Below are positions 12,511 through 23,141 of a stretch of DNA of 64,000 bases, piece by piece. The stretch covers positions 1,364,001 through 1,428,000 of the forward strand of contig NC_085884.1 of assembly GCF_035222275.1 (NCBI RefSeq). Direction: 5' to 3'. Under the pieces are notes generated by a model. The model was not told where the DNA came from, ran no database searches, and was given only the letters and a program-made list of their open reading frames with translations. A program made the translations under genes and the position numbers. The DNA is from Podospora bellae-mahoneyi (Eukaryota > Ascomycota > Sordariomycetes > Sordariales > Podosporaceae). Each line of letters opens with the position of its first letter. Within the stretch, counting starts at the first letter, position 1.

Positions 12511-12981
12511 GCAGGGTGGTGGGTGTGTTTTGGGCGGGTCTGTGGAGGAGGGGGTGTGTGAATGCAAAGAGGTGAAGGGTTCAACGTCTCAACTGGAGAG
12601 GGTGTGTGGACTTCAAAGTAATCTCATAGCCCGGATATGACAAAGAAACAAACTTACATGGGTGCCTCCTTTATCTCTTGGGTAGCTCTGGAAGCTGCTG
12701 TGCTTGGTTGAGGGCGTCTGCTTGAGGTCAAATGATGAGACACTGTTGTATACCATCCACTCTTTACTCATGTCATCTCTCATTCGGTCAGGTCATGGTC
12801 TTGCTGGCCACCCCCTAAGAATCGGCAAAGATTACATACACCGAGGCCTTTCATACTCTCTGCATTGTATGGGTAACTGCACAGGCATCTTCAAGACGGG
12901 GATCGGATCACCGTCTCTATGATACCCTCCAGTAGGTACCCTATACTATCCAAAATTTAAACCAACCCGGACCCAGACCGC

Positions 12982-13510
12982 TCACCACCTCGCATTCCCC
13001 CCCTTAACAGAACTCTCACGGTTCCCCTCCCCCAACTCCTCCCATCCGCCATTACTCTTCTTCCTCCTTGCATCACCATCTCCCCCAGTCTGGCCATCAT
13101 TGTTCTCAGCCCTGCTCACATTAACGCTCATGGTCTTCTGAATCGTCTTCAACGGATACTCATCCATCCCGTCCTCCTCCCCCACAAGCTCCCTCTGCGA
13201 CCCAATCCTGAACGACGTTTTGGAGATTGATTCGTTCTGGAACGTCGGCGGCGGGTATGTTCTCGCGGTGGGCATGCTGCCACTGACATTGCTATCGCCC
13301 GTCCTGCGGGAGCGAGACCCCAGAATGCGGGAGCGGAGGGATGAAAAGAAGGCTGATTCGCTGAGGACGTTGCTCCAGAGACCCGGGAGGGCGGGTGTGC
13401 AGGCCACGATGACGGTGCCAAAGACTTCCATGTAGCTGTTTGTTGATGTTAGTGATTTCTGTTTGCTGCCTTTTCACGATATCACCTCACCTTCCATTGT
13501 TCGTACTCAT
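12982..13510 (-). CDS. short protein corresponding to the C-terminal end of a rhodopsin-domain (PTH11-like) protein
   Basis: Two exons, 13510-13491 and 13435-12982, are joined over an intron GTGAGG..AACAG, giving 157 residues. Only one membrane-like segment is visible (MEVFGTVIVACTPALPGLW), which matches the last helix of fungal rhodopsin-domain proteins. A typical Ser/Arg-rich cytoplasmic tail follows (FFSSLRSRILGSRSRR and on). I could not find the six earlier helices upstream: 13511-14070 on this strand has no family signal. It is either the relic of a 5'-truncated gene or a genuine short protein. The start codon is chosen because it splices in frame. Confidence 0.5.
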
Positions 13511-13982
13511 AGACCAATAGGCTGAGCAGACTTGATGTCTAGATTGCCGCGTTCTTGGTTCGCAGCGCTTCGCCGCAAGGCTGCAGTTGTAGGTATCAGA
13601 TGCGCGGCTGTTTTGGGGGGGCATGTCAGCACGGCAGTGGCAGAAGGACCCGTCGAAATGCCGTTCTCCAGTTCTCCAGCGCCCAGCCAAGTCGCGGGTT
13701 TTGGGGCTGGAAGGACGAGCCGTGCTGTGCCTCTCTCAACCGGGCCGATATCCGCGCCGCAGCAAAGTCGGATGAAACACAGCACTTGATTGGGATAACA
13801 CCTCTGCACTGTGCAACAAGTACGTTTGTTTTGTCTGCTTGTCTGCTTGCAGCCCTACAAACAGCTAACCGCTCGTGGCTTTCCCCCGCCTCCCCTCCTG
13901 CCGCTCGGTGCATATCAAGACTCGTGTTTCGCCCGTCTTCAGCTTTGCTTGCCTCCTTGCCCACACCTCCAATACCTATCTT

Positions 13983-14007
13983 TTCCTTCCTTCCTTCCTT
14001 CCTTCCT
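13983..14007. repeat. TTCC microsatellite
   Basis: Run of CCTT/TTCC tetranucleotides in the 5' leader of the following gene, about 65-90 bp before its start codon. Confidence 0.8.
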
Positions 14008-14072
14008 GTCTACCAGAGATCGACAAAAAACTAAACCTTCCAAGAAATCCGCGCCTCCGCTGGCAAAGCACA

Positions 14073-14468
14073 ATGTCGTATCCTTTCTCTCTACGCCACA
14101 TCCCCGCGCTTATTCTCGCCGCCAGCAGCACCTTTGGCGGCATCTGGCCAATCTTCAACGCCGAGGGGGCCATGCTCGAGTTTGGCTTCCCTCCCAACGT
14201 CGCCCAAGCACCCGAGACAAAGCCTGTCATGGTTCAAGGCCAGTCTCGTACCACCATCATCGGCCTTGTCGCCTTCCTCTTTTACTTTAGGGGGAGATTC
14301 GCCGAGTTGGACACCATCATGACGGTGTATGGGTTTTATGCTGGCATTCTCGACACATATATCGTCTACAAGGGGGGCAACCCCAGCTGGGCGCTCTTCC
14401 GTCTTGCGGCGTCGTGGGTCTTTGGTTTCTGCGGGATCGCGGGGTTAACTGCTTCCTCCCTGCCTTGA
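14073..14468 (+). CDS. small four-helix membrane protein, DUF4267-like
   Basis: Single exon, 131 residues, ATG in the context CAAAGCACAATGTCG. It has about four hydrophobic segments: residues about 9-26, 60-73 (TTIIGLVAFLFYF), 79-97 (DTIMTVYGFYAGILDTYIVY) and 107-128. A conserved-looking loop, FGFPPNVAQAPE, lies between the first two helices. This pattern fits DUF4267-type small integral membrane proteins of filamentous fungi, whose role is unknown. It is preceded by a pyrimidine-rich leader with the TTCC microsatellite. Nothing is broken. Confidence 0.75.
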   Translation: MSYPFSLRHIPALILAASSTFGGIWPIFNAEGAMLEFGFPPNVAQAPETKPVMVQGQSRTTIIGLVAFLFYFRGRFAELDTIMTVYGFYAGILDTYIVYKGGNPSWALFRLAASWVFGFCGIAGLTASSLP

Positions 14469-15128
14469 GCTGGGTGTATCTTGGGTGTGTTCATTGTGTT
14501 CGTGGCTTGGCGACACGTCTTGTCTCGGTCTAGATCATCAGGTATCAAAAATAAGGCGGCTTCTTCGGCCTTGGTTTAATATTGTTGGACTGTTGATTCC
14601 TATGCGCAGAGACGCGGGCTGTCAAGCAGTCAACAGTCTGACTTATGTGGATGGGGGCAGTGTCCTCTGATTTGATATCCAGCATGTGTCTTATATTAAC
14701 TCCCGGGGCACTGCACGTGTGCTACCAGCTCAGCCTGGCCACGCTACCACACCCCCCCTGGGACGCCTGGAAAGCCACACACTGTGTCGACTTGAACCTG
14801 TGATCAGCTTGTCGTTTGTTTGAGCGATGATCTTCCAACGCAACATCCGAACAGTTGGTTCGTAATTTTTATGACTTGTCAAGGCAGCCTGGCCCAACCG
14901 ACAGACATTTGATTTTTCTTTCCACCTTCACCCCTTCCCCCCCACCATTCTCCTCCTCTCATTCCCTCAATCCTCCTCCCCTCCCACATCTGCCGGGGTT
15001 GTAACATGTACGGACTAGCTCAAACGGCTTTTTGAACGCCACACCCGCTTGATTCTTCTCCGTCCTCTGTCTCGACTTCACCTCTTTCTTACAGTCAGCT
15101 CCATCATCACCAGAGCTCACAGCAAATC
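14469..15128. other. intergenic; promoter side of the MFS gene
   Basis: No gene recognised. The last 250 bp are strongly pyrimidine-rich (CTCCTCTC tracts near 14930-15000 and 15055-15100), as expected for a 5' leader. Confidence 0.4.
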
Positions 15129-16918
15129 ATGGCTGCTCCCCTAGGCCCAGCAGCCTCCCCCGCCGACCCAGGCTCCCTCCTCCAAAACCCCCTCCCACCA
15201 CGACACCGCCGAGAAGACCTCCCCCGTAGTAATCAAAGAAGCGAACAAGTTCACCCACTCCCTCCGCATCTGGCTCGTCTTCCTCGTCCTCTGCCTCCTC
15301 TCCTTCATCTCCGCCATCGACGCAACAATCATCACCACCTCCCTCCCGACGATAACCCACTCCCTCAACCACGGCTCCCCAGCTTCCAGCAACGACTACG
15401 TCTGGATAGCCAACACCTACCTCTTCGCCTCCACCGCCCCCCAGCCCTTCTTCGGGCAGATATCCAACATTTTCGGCCGTCGCAACCCGATGCTCGTCTC
15501 CATCGCCTTGTTCGCCCTCGGGTCAGGCATCGCCGGTGGAGCGAGCAGCGTTGCCATGCTCATCGCGGGAAGAACAGTCCAAGGGCTCGGAACGGGGGGG
15601 TTGTACGTCCTGAGCGATATCATCATCTGTGACATGATCCCCCCCAGGCATCGAGGGCCGTATCTAAGTGCTGTCTTGAGCACCGCTGCTATTGGGACCA
15701 CCATCGGCCCCATCATAGGAGGTGCGCTGGCGAGGGCGGATTGGAGGTGGATCTTCTGGCTCAACCTTCCTGTTTCTGCTGTTGGGTTCGTTGTTGTTTT
15801 GTTGCTTCTCCGGGTGAGGTATCAGAGTTTGGGGTGGGGGGAGGTGGTGAGACGGGTTGATTGGGTGGGCAACGGGCTGTTTATCCCCAGTATGGTCAGC
15901 CTGTTCTTTGGGCTTATCATGGGGGGCACGATGGGTTACCCTTGGAAGAGCGAAAAGGTTGTTGTTCCGATAGTGGTGGGTGTGGCTGGGTGGGTGGCGT
16001 TTCATGTTCATCAGTCCGCTGAGGGGAAGAGGTGGGGTCCTGTTGAGCCGAGCATGCCGATGAGGTTGTTTAAACATAGGACATCGGCGGCCGGGTTTGT
16101 GATTATCTTTTTCGGGAGTGTGGTGCTGCAGGCGATTAGCTATTTTCTGCCCGTGTACTTCCAGGGTGTGCTCGGGGTGAGCCCGTTGACGGCAGGGGTG
16201 TACTTTTTGCCGTTTGCGCTGGCGATCATCCCTCTGGGGGGGGATGACGGGGTTTTTTATGTCAAAGACGGGGTTGTATATCCCTCTGCATTTTGTCGGG
16301 TTTGCCTTCAGCGCGATCGGGGTTGGGTTGTTCTCGTTGCTCAGTGAGAACTCGAGCACGGGGACGTGGGTTGGGTTTCAGATTTTGGCTTCGGCGGGAA
16401 CGGCTGTCATCTTTACCGCCACGCTTCCGTCGACGCTGGCACCGCTGCAGGAGAAGGATGTCGGCGTCGCTACGGGGACGTATAGCTTTGTGAGGTCGTT
16501 TGGCCTGGTGTGGGGCGTCACGATGGCGAGTATCGTCTTCAATGGGCAGTTCAACACACGGCTGGAGAGCAACCCAGTGTTGAGCCGGGAGCTCAAGTCT
16601 TTCCTGGCGGATGGAGCCGCGTACGCTTTCGTGTCTGCCTCGGAGGCGGAGGGCGGGATCCGGTCGTTGCCAGCTGACGTCCGGAGCGCGCTGATCGGGA
16701 TTTACGTCCACGCTCTCAATGCGGTCTGGTATGTCATTGTTGGCATGGCCGGTCTAGGCTTCCTTGCCACGTTTGTTGAGAAGCATGTGCCACTTCGAAA
16801 GGAGCACGAAACGGAGTTCGGGCTGGTGAGCAAGGGTGAAAGCTCTTCTGATGATGCAGCTGAAAAGGGTCAGACACCACGGGCTGCCAGCGATGGGGAG
16901 GCGAGGACAAAGCAGTAG
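15129..16918 (+). CDS. MFS drug:H+ antiporter (14-helix DHA2-like), frame interrupted at two homopolymers
   Basis: The coding content is continuous but needs two one-base corrections. The start ATG (15129, MAAPLGPAAS) reads in one frame. After a C5 run (15157-15161) the frame leading into HSLRIWLVFLVLCLLSFISAID is the next one. After a G8 run (16236-16243) it shifts once more into MTGFFMSKTGLYIPLHFVG. With both changes the protein is close to 600 residues. Motifs are DATIITTSLPTI in helix 1, NIFGRRN (motif A), LIAGRTVQGLGTGG (motif B) and TTIGPIIGGAL (motif C, antiporter). The C-terminal tail is acidic and soluble. It probably exports small molecules at the plasma membrane. Because all motifs are intact, consensus errors are as likely as true loss. 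Confidence 0.8.
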
Positions 16919-17214
16919 GCCTCCCGTGAGTATAAGATTCATCCGGCGAGGGTTATGGAGATTTGAAGGGCCGAGTCGGGTAAAGACCGGTTCCCATTTC
17001 ATGAGTGTCAGAACATCTACATCAATTAATAGTCAAACACGTATCATATCCCGAAACCCTTATCCAGATCCCATCCACATGCTTCGAAACTTTCCATCGT
17101 CACAACTACACACCGCAAAGTCAGTAGAAACCAAGAGACCAATGTCGCAAAACTAAAGAACGCTTACCCATTACAAACCTAGTTTTCGACGTGCTTTCCA
17201 CCAATTCATCCGAA

Positions 17215-17304
17215 GGCCGTGTGGTGTAGTGGTAGCATACTTGCTTTGGGAACTTTCTCTCATTGCTGTTGCAAGTGGTCCCAGGTTCGAGCCCTGGCTC
17301 GGCC
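17215..17304 (+). tRNA. tRNA-Pro(TGG), intron-containing
   Basis: The acceptor GGCCGTG pairs with CTCGGCC apart from one T:T mismatch. The anticodon stem is CTTGC/GCAAG and the T arm CCAGG-TTCGAGC-CCTGG. The anticodon TGG is at 17247-17249, followed by G37 and a 19-nt intron (17251-17269) at the canonical position. It lies in the gap between the convergent MFS and WD40-like genes. Confidence 0.88.
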
Positions 17305-17795
17305 CCATCCTTTTGACATTTTTGCTAAACCAGTCTGTCGACCATGCCAATGTTTTCTTCCCCAGGGCAATCGTGTATGTATTTTCTCCTCCCGAATCTC
17401 TGAACTTTTCAGCCCTCTCCCGCTATGCTGCTAGCTTTTTAGTAAGCTTCTTTGGTTGCCCCCAACACGTATTTCTAGACTTCCAAGTAGGGTAGCTAAA
17501 CCACCGTGTGCACTTAAAAGGGACCGAGTATTTCCTAAAAGCTTTTTTGGATATAAAAGTTATCATTTAGCTGAGAAGAACCTATGGAATTATATGACTA
17601 AAAGGGGATAAACAAGAATCAAAAGACCAAGCCTTCCAAACAATCTGTTTCCATCAACTTTGCCTCCCATCAGCCGTCCTCGGGTATCTCATTCACAACC
17701 ATATATCCCAAAGACCAAAACTCACCATTCCATGACGGCAAAAAAAAAAAAAAATCACCCCTATCCCACAAGACTTAAAAACCCCCTGCTCAACC
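17305..17795. other. intergenic between convergent genes
   Basis: Two 3' ends face each other here. There is a 14-base A run near 17743-17757. No coding region is supported. Confidence 0.5.
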
Positions 17796-20700
17796 TCAGT
17801 CCCTCCTCACCCTCCACTCCAAAGCCCCACTACTCCCACTCCCATTCCCACTCCCCCCTCCCTGCTGACCCTGCCATCCCAACGGCACATACAAACTCGA
17901 ATCTGAAAACCTACTGCTCTGCTGCTGCTGCTGCTCAACCCCCCTCGGATAGTGCCCCACATCAGCCAAACTAACCTCCATCCCACTCCCGAGCTCAAAC
18001 CTCTCCTCCCCCTTCTCCACCTCATAAACCCCCAAGCTCCCCTTATCATCCCCCACAACCAACATCCCCCCATCCGGTGAAAACTCAAACACCGTCACCT
18101 TGTGCAAATCCTCAAACTGGCCCCCAAACCCCGCCAGATGGTTGTGGTTGTTGTTCTTTTTCCCTTTTACCGCATCAGGCCACTTCCAAATCTCCTCCGC
18201 CGTCTCAACCTCAATAATCACAAACTGCCCCGCGTTCGCATCACAATAAGCGACATACTTGCAGTTGGGGGAGACACAAGCCTGAACATTAGGAATCGCA
18301 AATATCCTCGTCGAGTTGGCAGGCAAGTCCCAAACGACAACAAACCGTTCCGGTGCCGGGAGTGGTTGTCGGCGGTATTTCCCCCCCGGAACGGCAACGT
18401 CGGTGTGGTTGGCCGGTATCCAAATCGACACCGCCAATGACCCACACGCGATGAGCGAGGCTGGAAGGGCGGTCTGCAAGGCGGGGTATTCCGGTATGTG
18501 GACTCTGTACGGCTTGTGGCGGTCTTCATCCTCGAGCGAGGTCACCGTCGCGTTGGGGGTTCGAGCGCGGAGCTTGTGGTCAGAGGTCGGTTTCATGAGC
18601 CACGCGATCAGTATCGTCGCGTGAGCTCTGGGGGCGTCACCGGGTCGTGGTCCGGCTGCTGCGACCAGAAAGGGGGAGTCGGACGAGAAGGCCAGCTCGG
18701 GGAACTTGGGGACAAAGGGGAGTTCGGCCTTGAGGAGGTCAATCGAGTGGGTTGAGTCCTCCCAGAAGGGTCTCTTGGCGGAGGGGTGTCTTGCGAGGAA
18801 GAAGCGGTCGATTCGGTCGCCTTTGGGGCGGTAGACTACGAGTGGTGCGTAGTCGGTGTGGTAAGCGTCCCGCTTGGAGGCTGCCCACCGGTGGGCTTCG
18901 TCGATGGTTTGGACCTTTTTGGCAGAGGTGCCGCCTTTGGCAAAGTTCCATATTTCGAGGGTGAGCCCAAAGTGGGTTGTGATACCTATGAGGGTGGCGT
19001 TTTCCGACAAGATTGCGTGACTGCGGATGAAGTACTCTCTAGATCGAACCTGTGGTTGCACATAAGACGTGATTTTGATGGTGCTATGCAGCGCGCTTTT
19101 GGCGATGGCCCAGATCTTGACGGTCTTGGGATCATGTTTGGTGGCTACAAACATATTTGCTGGTGAAGTGTCAATATGCAGGATCCGAGTGGACTTGGCC
19201 TTATCTGTCAGATGGCGAGCGGGGGTGACCTCGATTCGACTCTGATGCCCACTGTGTTTTGCCGGCGGTTGTATCACGAGTTGGCTTGCGGATCCAATAC
19301 TGGGGGCGATGATGCTGGGACTGTTGATGCTTGGAGGCATGAGGCCGGGAGAGACAAGACCGGGTGACGCCAACCCAGGCGACCACTGCGATCTGGGCGT
19401 CGGACTACGACGGTACTCGGGTGGCGGTGAAAAGGGAGGTGACCGGTGATATGGTGACATGGCACCGACCATGGATGGGCCCGGAGATGGCCGCCGAGGA
19501 CTCGAAGTGTCGGAACGAACTGCCGAAACCTCGCTGATACCAGACATGATGCGGTTAAACGAGAATGAGGTACGAGGGCTTTCTCGTCCCGACTGTGGAC
19601 TTTCACTCGGGGCAACCGATATTTGACGGGATCGCTCGGTTTCTGGATAACCCTGGGAGGCCTGGACAGGCTCAGACCAACGCTCTGAGGAGAAGGTGGG
19701 AGATTCGGGCTCGAGATAACCCCCCGAGCCGAGAGGCTCAGACTTGGTGGACGGGGAATCTTCGTGACTCCAGGCTGATCTTGCCAGGGGCGGTGGAAGA
19801 TTGATCTCTCTCGGCGTGACTGGCGTCAAAGTGCCGGAGCGTCCTGGTAGCGTGGGCGATTCGGGCAGAGGCCGTGGAGGCACTGTTGGAGGTGCTTGTG
19901 CCGGCGGGACTGGAGGAACCGGTGGCACATCTGGTAATGGCTCATGATCTTCAGGGCGCTTTACGGTGATGGCGTCCGGTTGGCCACTGTAATAAGAAAA
20001 GGCATTGGTTCGAGACGATGTCCATTTGTCGGCGTCCTCATGTGGCATTGGCGCCCTGGCATTGGAAGCTGAACTTGCTCCTGCCGGCTCATCGTTGGTC
20101 CTGTGCTTCGTTGCTGGTACGGGCGTTTGCTGAGACAAACGGACTGCTTCAAGGTTCTGTTCAATTCCCGGCGTGTCGTGGTTCGAGACATCTCCCGTTG
20201 TTCTGGCCATTGTTAGTTCATCTCTGCAAGGTAGGTGGTGTTCTTTTCGACGGCTTACACGATATCTTCTGACCCGGACCTCTCGCGTGCCGCCTGTGAC
20301 TTCTTCTCATAGGACCAAACGCAGTTGGTAACAGCATCCAGATACAGGTCAAGAACTTCGCTGGTGTTCGGGTCATGCTTTTCGTTAGACAGAGTTTTGG
20401 CTCGCAATCGCTCAACCTCGCCCTTGACATTTTCCTTGATGGTGTTTGCTTCAGAGGCACTGCTTCGGTGGGATGGGTCTCTTCAGGACACAATTAGCAT
20501 GAACACCTTGGAAATTCGGCGGACGAAGAAGACTGGCCACTTACAAGCTCAAGATATCCAAGGCAAGTCCCAGTACCTCACGAAATAATCCTATATCGTC
20601 ACGGCACTGTCCGATCTGCGCTCGTCCGGTTTGACTCCAGTCCGTTGCATTCCGGCATTGGGCGAGGATTGAATCGATGCGTATCAGCGTATTCCCACAG

Positions 20701-20933
20701 CTTTCCAGCAGCAGCAGCATTTGCGCCTGCAATAACAAAGGAATAGAAGGCTCATCTCGAAGCAGCTCCAGCAAAAGCCTGAGGTCGGACAGCTCGCGGG
20801 TGACAGCAGAGAGATCGGAATGGGAGGCTCGTACAGACCGGATGAAGCGTGTGAGGATGGCTGATGTCGATGAGATGCCTGAGAGGAGATACTCGATTGG
20901 ACGAGAGGCCGAGTGTTTCCGGGGTTGCTCCAT
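17796..20933 (-). CDS. large WD40-like protein with N-terminal helical domain and proline-rich linker
   Basis: Three exons, 20933-20545, 20480-20259 and 20202-17796, give 1005 residues. The introns (GTAAGT..GAAG and GTAAGC..GGCCAG) both keep frame. Residues 1 to about 200 are helical, with leucine heptads (DLRLLLELLRDE, LLLQAQMLLLLESCGNTL), like the N-terminal domains found in front of fungal STAND/ankyrin proteins. A disordered Pro/Ser-rich linker follows to about residue 540 (VPPVPPVPPAQAPP). The last 450 residues look like a beta-propeller with degenerate WD repeats (RILHIDTSPANMFVATKH, FAIPNVQACVSPNCKYVAYCD, VFEFSPDGGMLVVGDDKGSLGVYEV). Such proteins are scaffolds, but no partner is evident. 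An alternative in-frame start lies at 21020. Confidence 0.8.
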
Positions 20934-21816
20934 GATGCAGGATGGGACGAGCCTAAAGCTAGGGACCGATGGAGCGGGAGTACTGTCACAATCTACCCCA
21001 CTCCGCCGTTCCGGTGCCAACTGTCCGGTATATAGCCGTTAGGTATATCCAGGGAGGTGGTGAACTGTTCCGCCGGAGGTTAGGCGGGAAAGCCCTAGAT
21101 AATGTGTTGTCAGAGTAATGTTATTCTCTGGATATTTTCCCTTGCACCAGCTAAGATTGCGATTCATTATCCCCGCAGCTGGAGGTGAGAGGTGAGAGGT
21201 GAGACAAAAAGACAGATTAACGACATGATCTTCAAGGCCGGGGGGTGGGGGGAGCCGGTGCCGCCTTTATTCCATCTACCCTCTTCCCACGGCATGCACA
21301 GGCAGACAAAGGCAGGCGTCGCTGCCATTGGCGTACACCAGCTGCGCTTGTCTCGTTCGGGGTCAGGGGATGCCGCTCTGTGGCGCTCGAGCTGTCGAAG
21401 CCAGAAAAGCCAGCGAGGGAGGGGTCGTCGAGCTTCGTCTGGATTCGCGGGTCTGCCATGTGGCCGACAGGATTGCATGTCTCGCGCTGACTGTGCATTG
21501 TGATAATAACAAGGCAAACAAAAGGAACGAACGGGACTGAAAAGCTGTCTACCTAGCTAACATTGTATAGGTACCATTTAGGCCACATTTCTCGATCCAT
21601 CTCCACTTCCGGCCGTTCCATTTGTGTCCGTCCGAGCAGTCCCGAAAAAATGATCAATTCATTTGCTCCTTGCGGCGCGAAGCAACCTCTTTTGTTTCGT
21701 ATCCAGCGCCTTTTCTTCCGACATCTCCCACGCGGTTTACAAATCAACATGTATTCGTCAACTAGGTGGGGATACTGTTAGATGAACGGTTCCCAATGGC
21801 TTGAGTGGCGAGAAAT
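20934..21816. other. intergenic, upstream of the WD40-like gene
   Basis: Contains the promoter of the WD40-like gene and the 3' flank of the F-box gene. GGTGAGAGGTGAGAGGTGAG, a short tandem, lies near 21182-21202. No gene recognised. Confidence 0.4.
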
Positions 21817-22317
21817 TCACGTAACCGCGGCACGATTCGAAACGAATACACCTATGTCGACGTTTCCCTCGGGCATATACCGCCAGCTGAAAGCCCGCTC
21901 CTTCTCCCACTCGTTGAGCTCCCAAATTTCTCTCCACGGTCGTGGAGCGCCAAAGCCGGAATTCCACGTCACTAGACTGTGCGTGTGTTCCCAATCTCTG
22001 TATAAATACAAGAGGAGATAGCGACGAGCGTGGAGGTACCGGCTAGGTGGGTTTCCCTCGAGTTGGTTGGGACCGAGCTGTTTGCGTATCTCCTTACTTG
22101 GGATCTGCCAGTGCTTCTTACATGTGAGGGCAAAGAGCATCGCGCTGTGAGACAGGAGGTGGGAAGCGATGTTGAGTTGAAGCTCGACAGGCAGTCGCAT
22201 GATGAGTGAAGACTCGGAGTCGATATCCATCATCGTTTCGGGGGCCATATCCGACGTTTCGATGCCAGTATACGCCGTTGCAAGGGCAGCATTCATTGTT
22301 TTGGCGCGACCATCCAT
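21817..22317 (-). CDS. F-box domain protein, small
   Basis: Single exon, 166 residues. After an acidic leader comes an F-box-like segment, IMRLPVELQLNIASHLLSH..LFALTCKKHW (about residues 39-70). In this motif L-P-x-E-L-x-x-x-I..L is the Skp1-binding signature. The remainder (RRYLLLYLYRDWEHT, WREIWELNEWEKERAF) has the Trp-rich helical look of short fungal F-box-like proteins. A role as SCF ubiquitin-ligase substrate adaptor is inferred from the family only. The C-terminus is short, so the substrate-binding part is minimal. Confidence 0.7.
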   Translation of the reverse strand: MDGRAKTMNAALATAYTGIETSDMAPETMMDIDSESSLIMRLPVELQLNIASHLLSHSAMLFALTCKKHWQIPSKEIRKQLGPNQLEGNPPSRYLHARRYLLLYLYRDWEHTHSLVTWNSGFGAPRPWREIWELNEWEKERAFSWRYMPEGNVDIGVFVSNRAAVT

Positions 22318-22884
22318 CGTTCCTATGCTGCTGCCATTGGAGGGTGTGGTGAGGGTGGGCTTGGGTGAATGGTTGAGAAACAGAATCGATTTTTACAGTG
22401 GCTTACATTGAAGAAAGCTTAGCTGCCGTCTGCGAGGAAGGTTTTTCTCACGAGTTACATGCCCTATAACATGACTTCATGGCGTCAAGCCACAAAACCT
22501 TCATCTAGCCACCGGCCCAGCCTGCGCGCTCCGGACAGTATGATAGGAAACTCCAGTGAGATCAAGGAAGACATCGTTGCGTGAAGGCAAACGCTTCCTG
22601 TGTTACCTATTAGGCCTTTATAGGGCTTCCACGGGTCCACAGAGACTCTTAGGAACCCCATCATTGGGCCAGGGCCATGAATGGAAAAGGAGGTGATAGT
22701 TCCAGGGGCATTCCAATGAAGGCATGCATATAAAGTCAGCTTCGCCTGGACTACCTCGCTCGTTCTGCAAAAGATTGAGCACGCAGACTCGATCATCAAC
22801 ATGGATTGATTCCAAAACCCATAAGCTGATATAACAATTATGTAGCGGAGCATCTGCAGGAAAGAAAAGCAAAAAAAAGCATCT
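22318..22884. other. intergenic, no gene recognised
   Basis: Promoter side of the F-box gene up to the tRNA. No supported coding region. Confidence 0.4.
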
Positions 22885-22971
22885 CCCCTCGACCGGAATC
22901 GAGCCGGTGACCTTTCGGTATCAATAAATTCCTTTACAGCCGAACGTGATAGCCAACTACACCACAAGGGG
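22885..22971 (-). tRNA. tRNA-Tyr(GTA), intron-containing
   Basis: On the reverse strand the acceptor CCCCTTG pairs with CGAGGGG. The D stem is GTG/CAC, the anticodon stem TTCGG/CCGAA, and the T arm ACCGG-CTCGATT-CCGGT. The anticodon GTA is at 22937-22935, and a 14-nt intron follows A37. Eukaryotic tRNA-Tyr genes regularly carry an intron here. Confidence 0.88.
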
Positions 22972-23141
22972 TTATCTGATTTGTTGGCTCCAAAAGCCGG
23001 AAGTGGGCCCTATCATGCACCCCTGTCCACAATATCAAACTGCAAGTATCGTTGAATCAGAACACAATTCTGGCCGCAAAACAGCAAAGGCTGCAAACCA
23101 CAGCAACCGCGAGAGCGAAAGTCTCCACCCAGTCATATCAA

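Noticed and set aside
2182-16918. Flavoprotein oxidase and MFS transporter as members of the PKS cluster
   Set aside because: They lie 18-36 kb away, with housekeeping-type genes (SAPS, WD40-like) and tRNAs in between. BBE oxidases and MFS transporters are common outside clusters.
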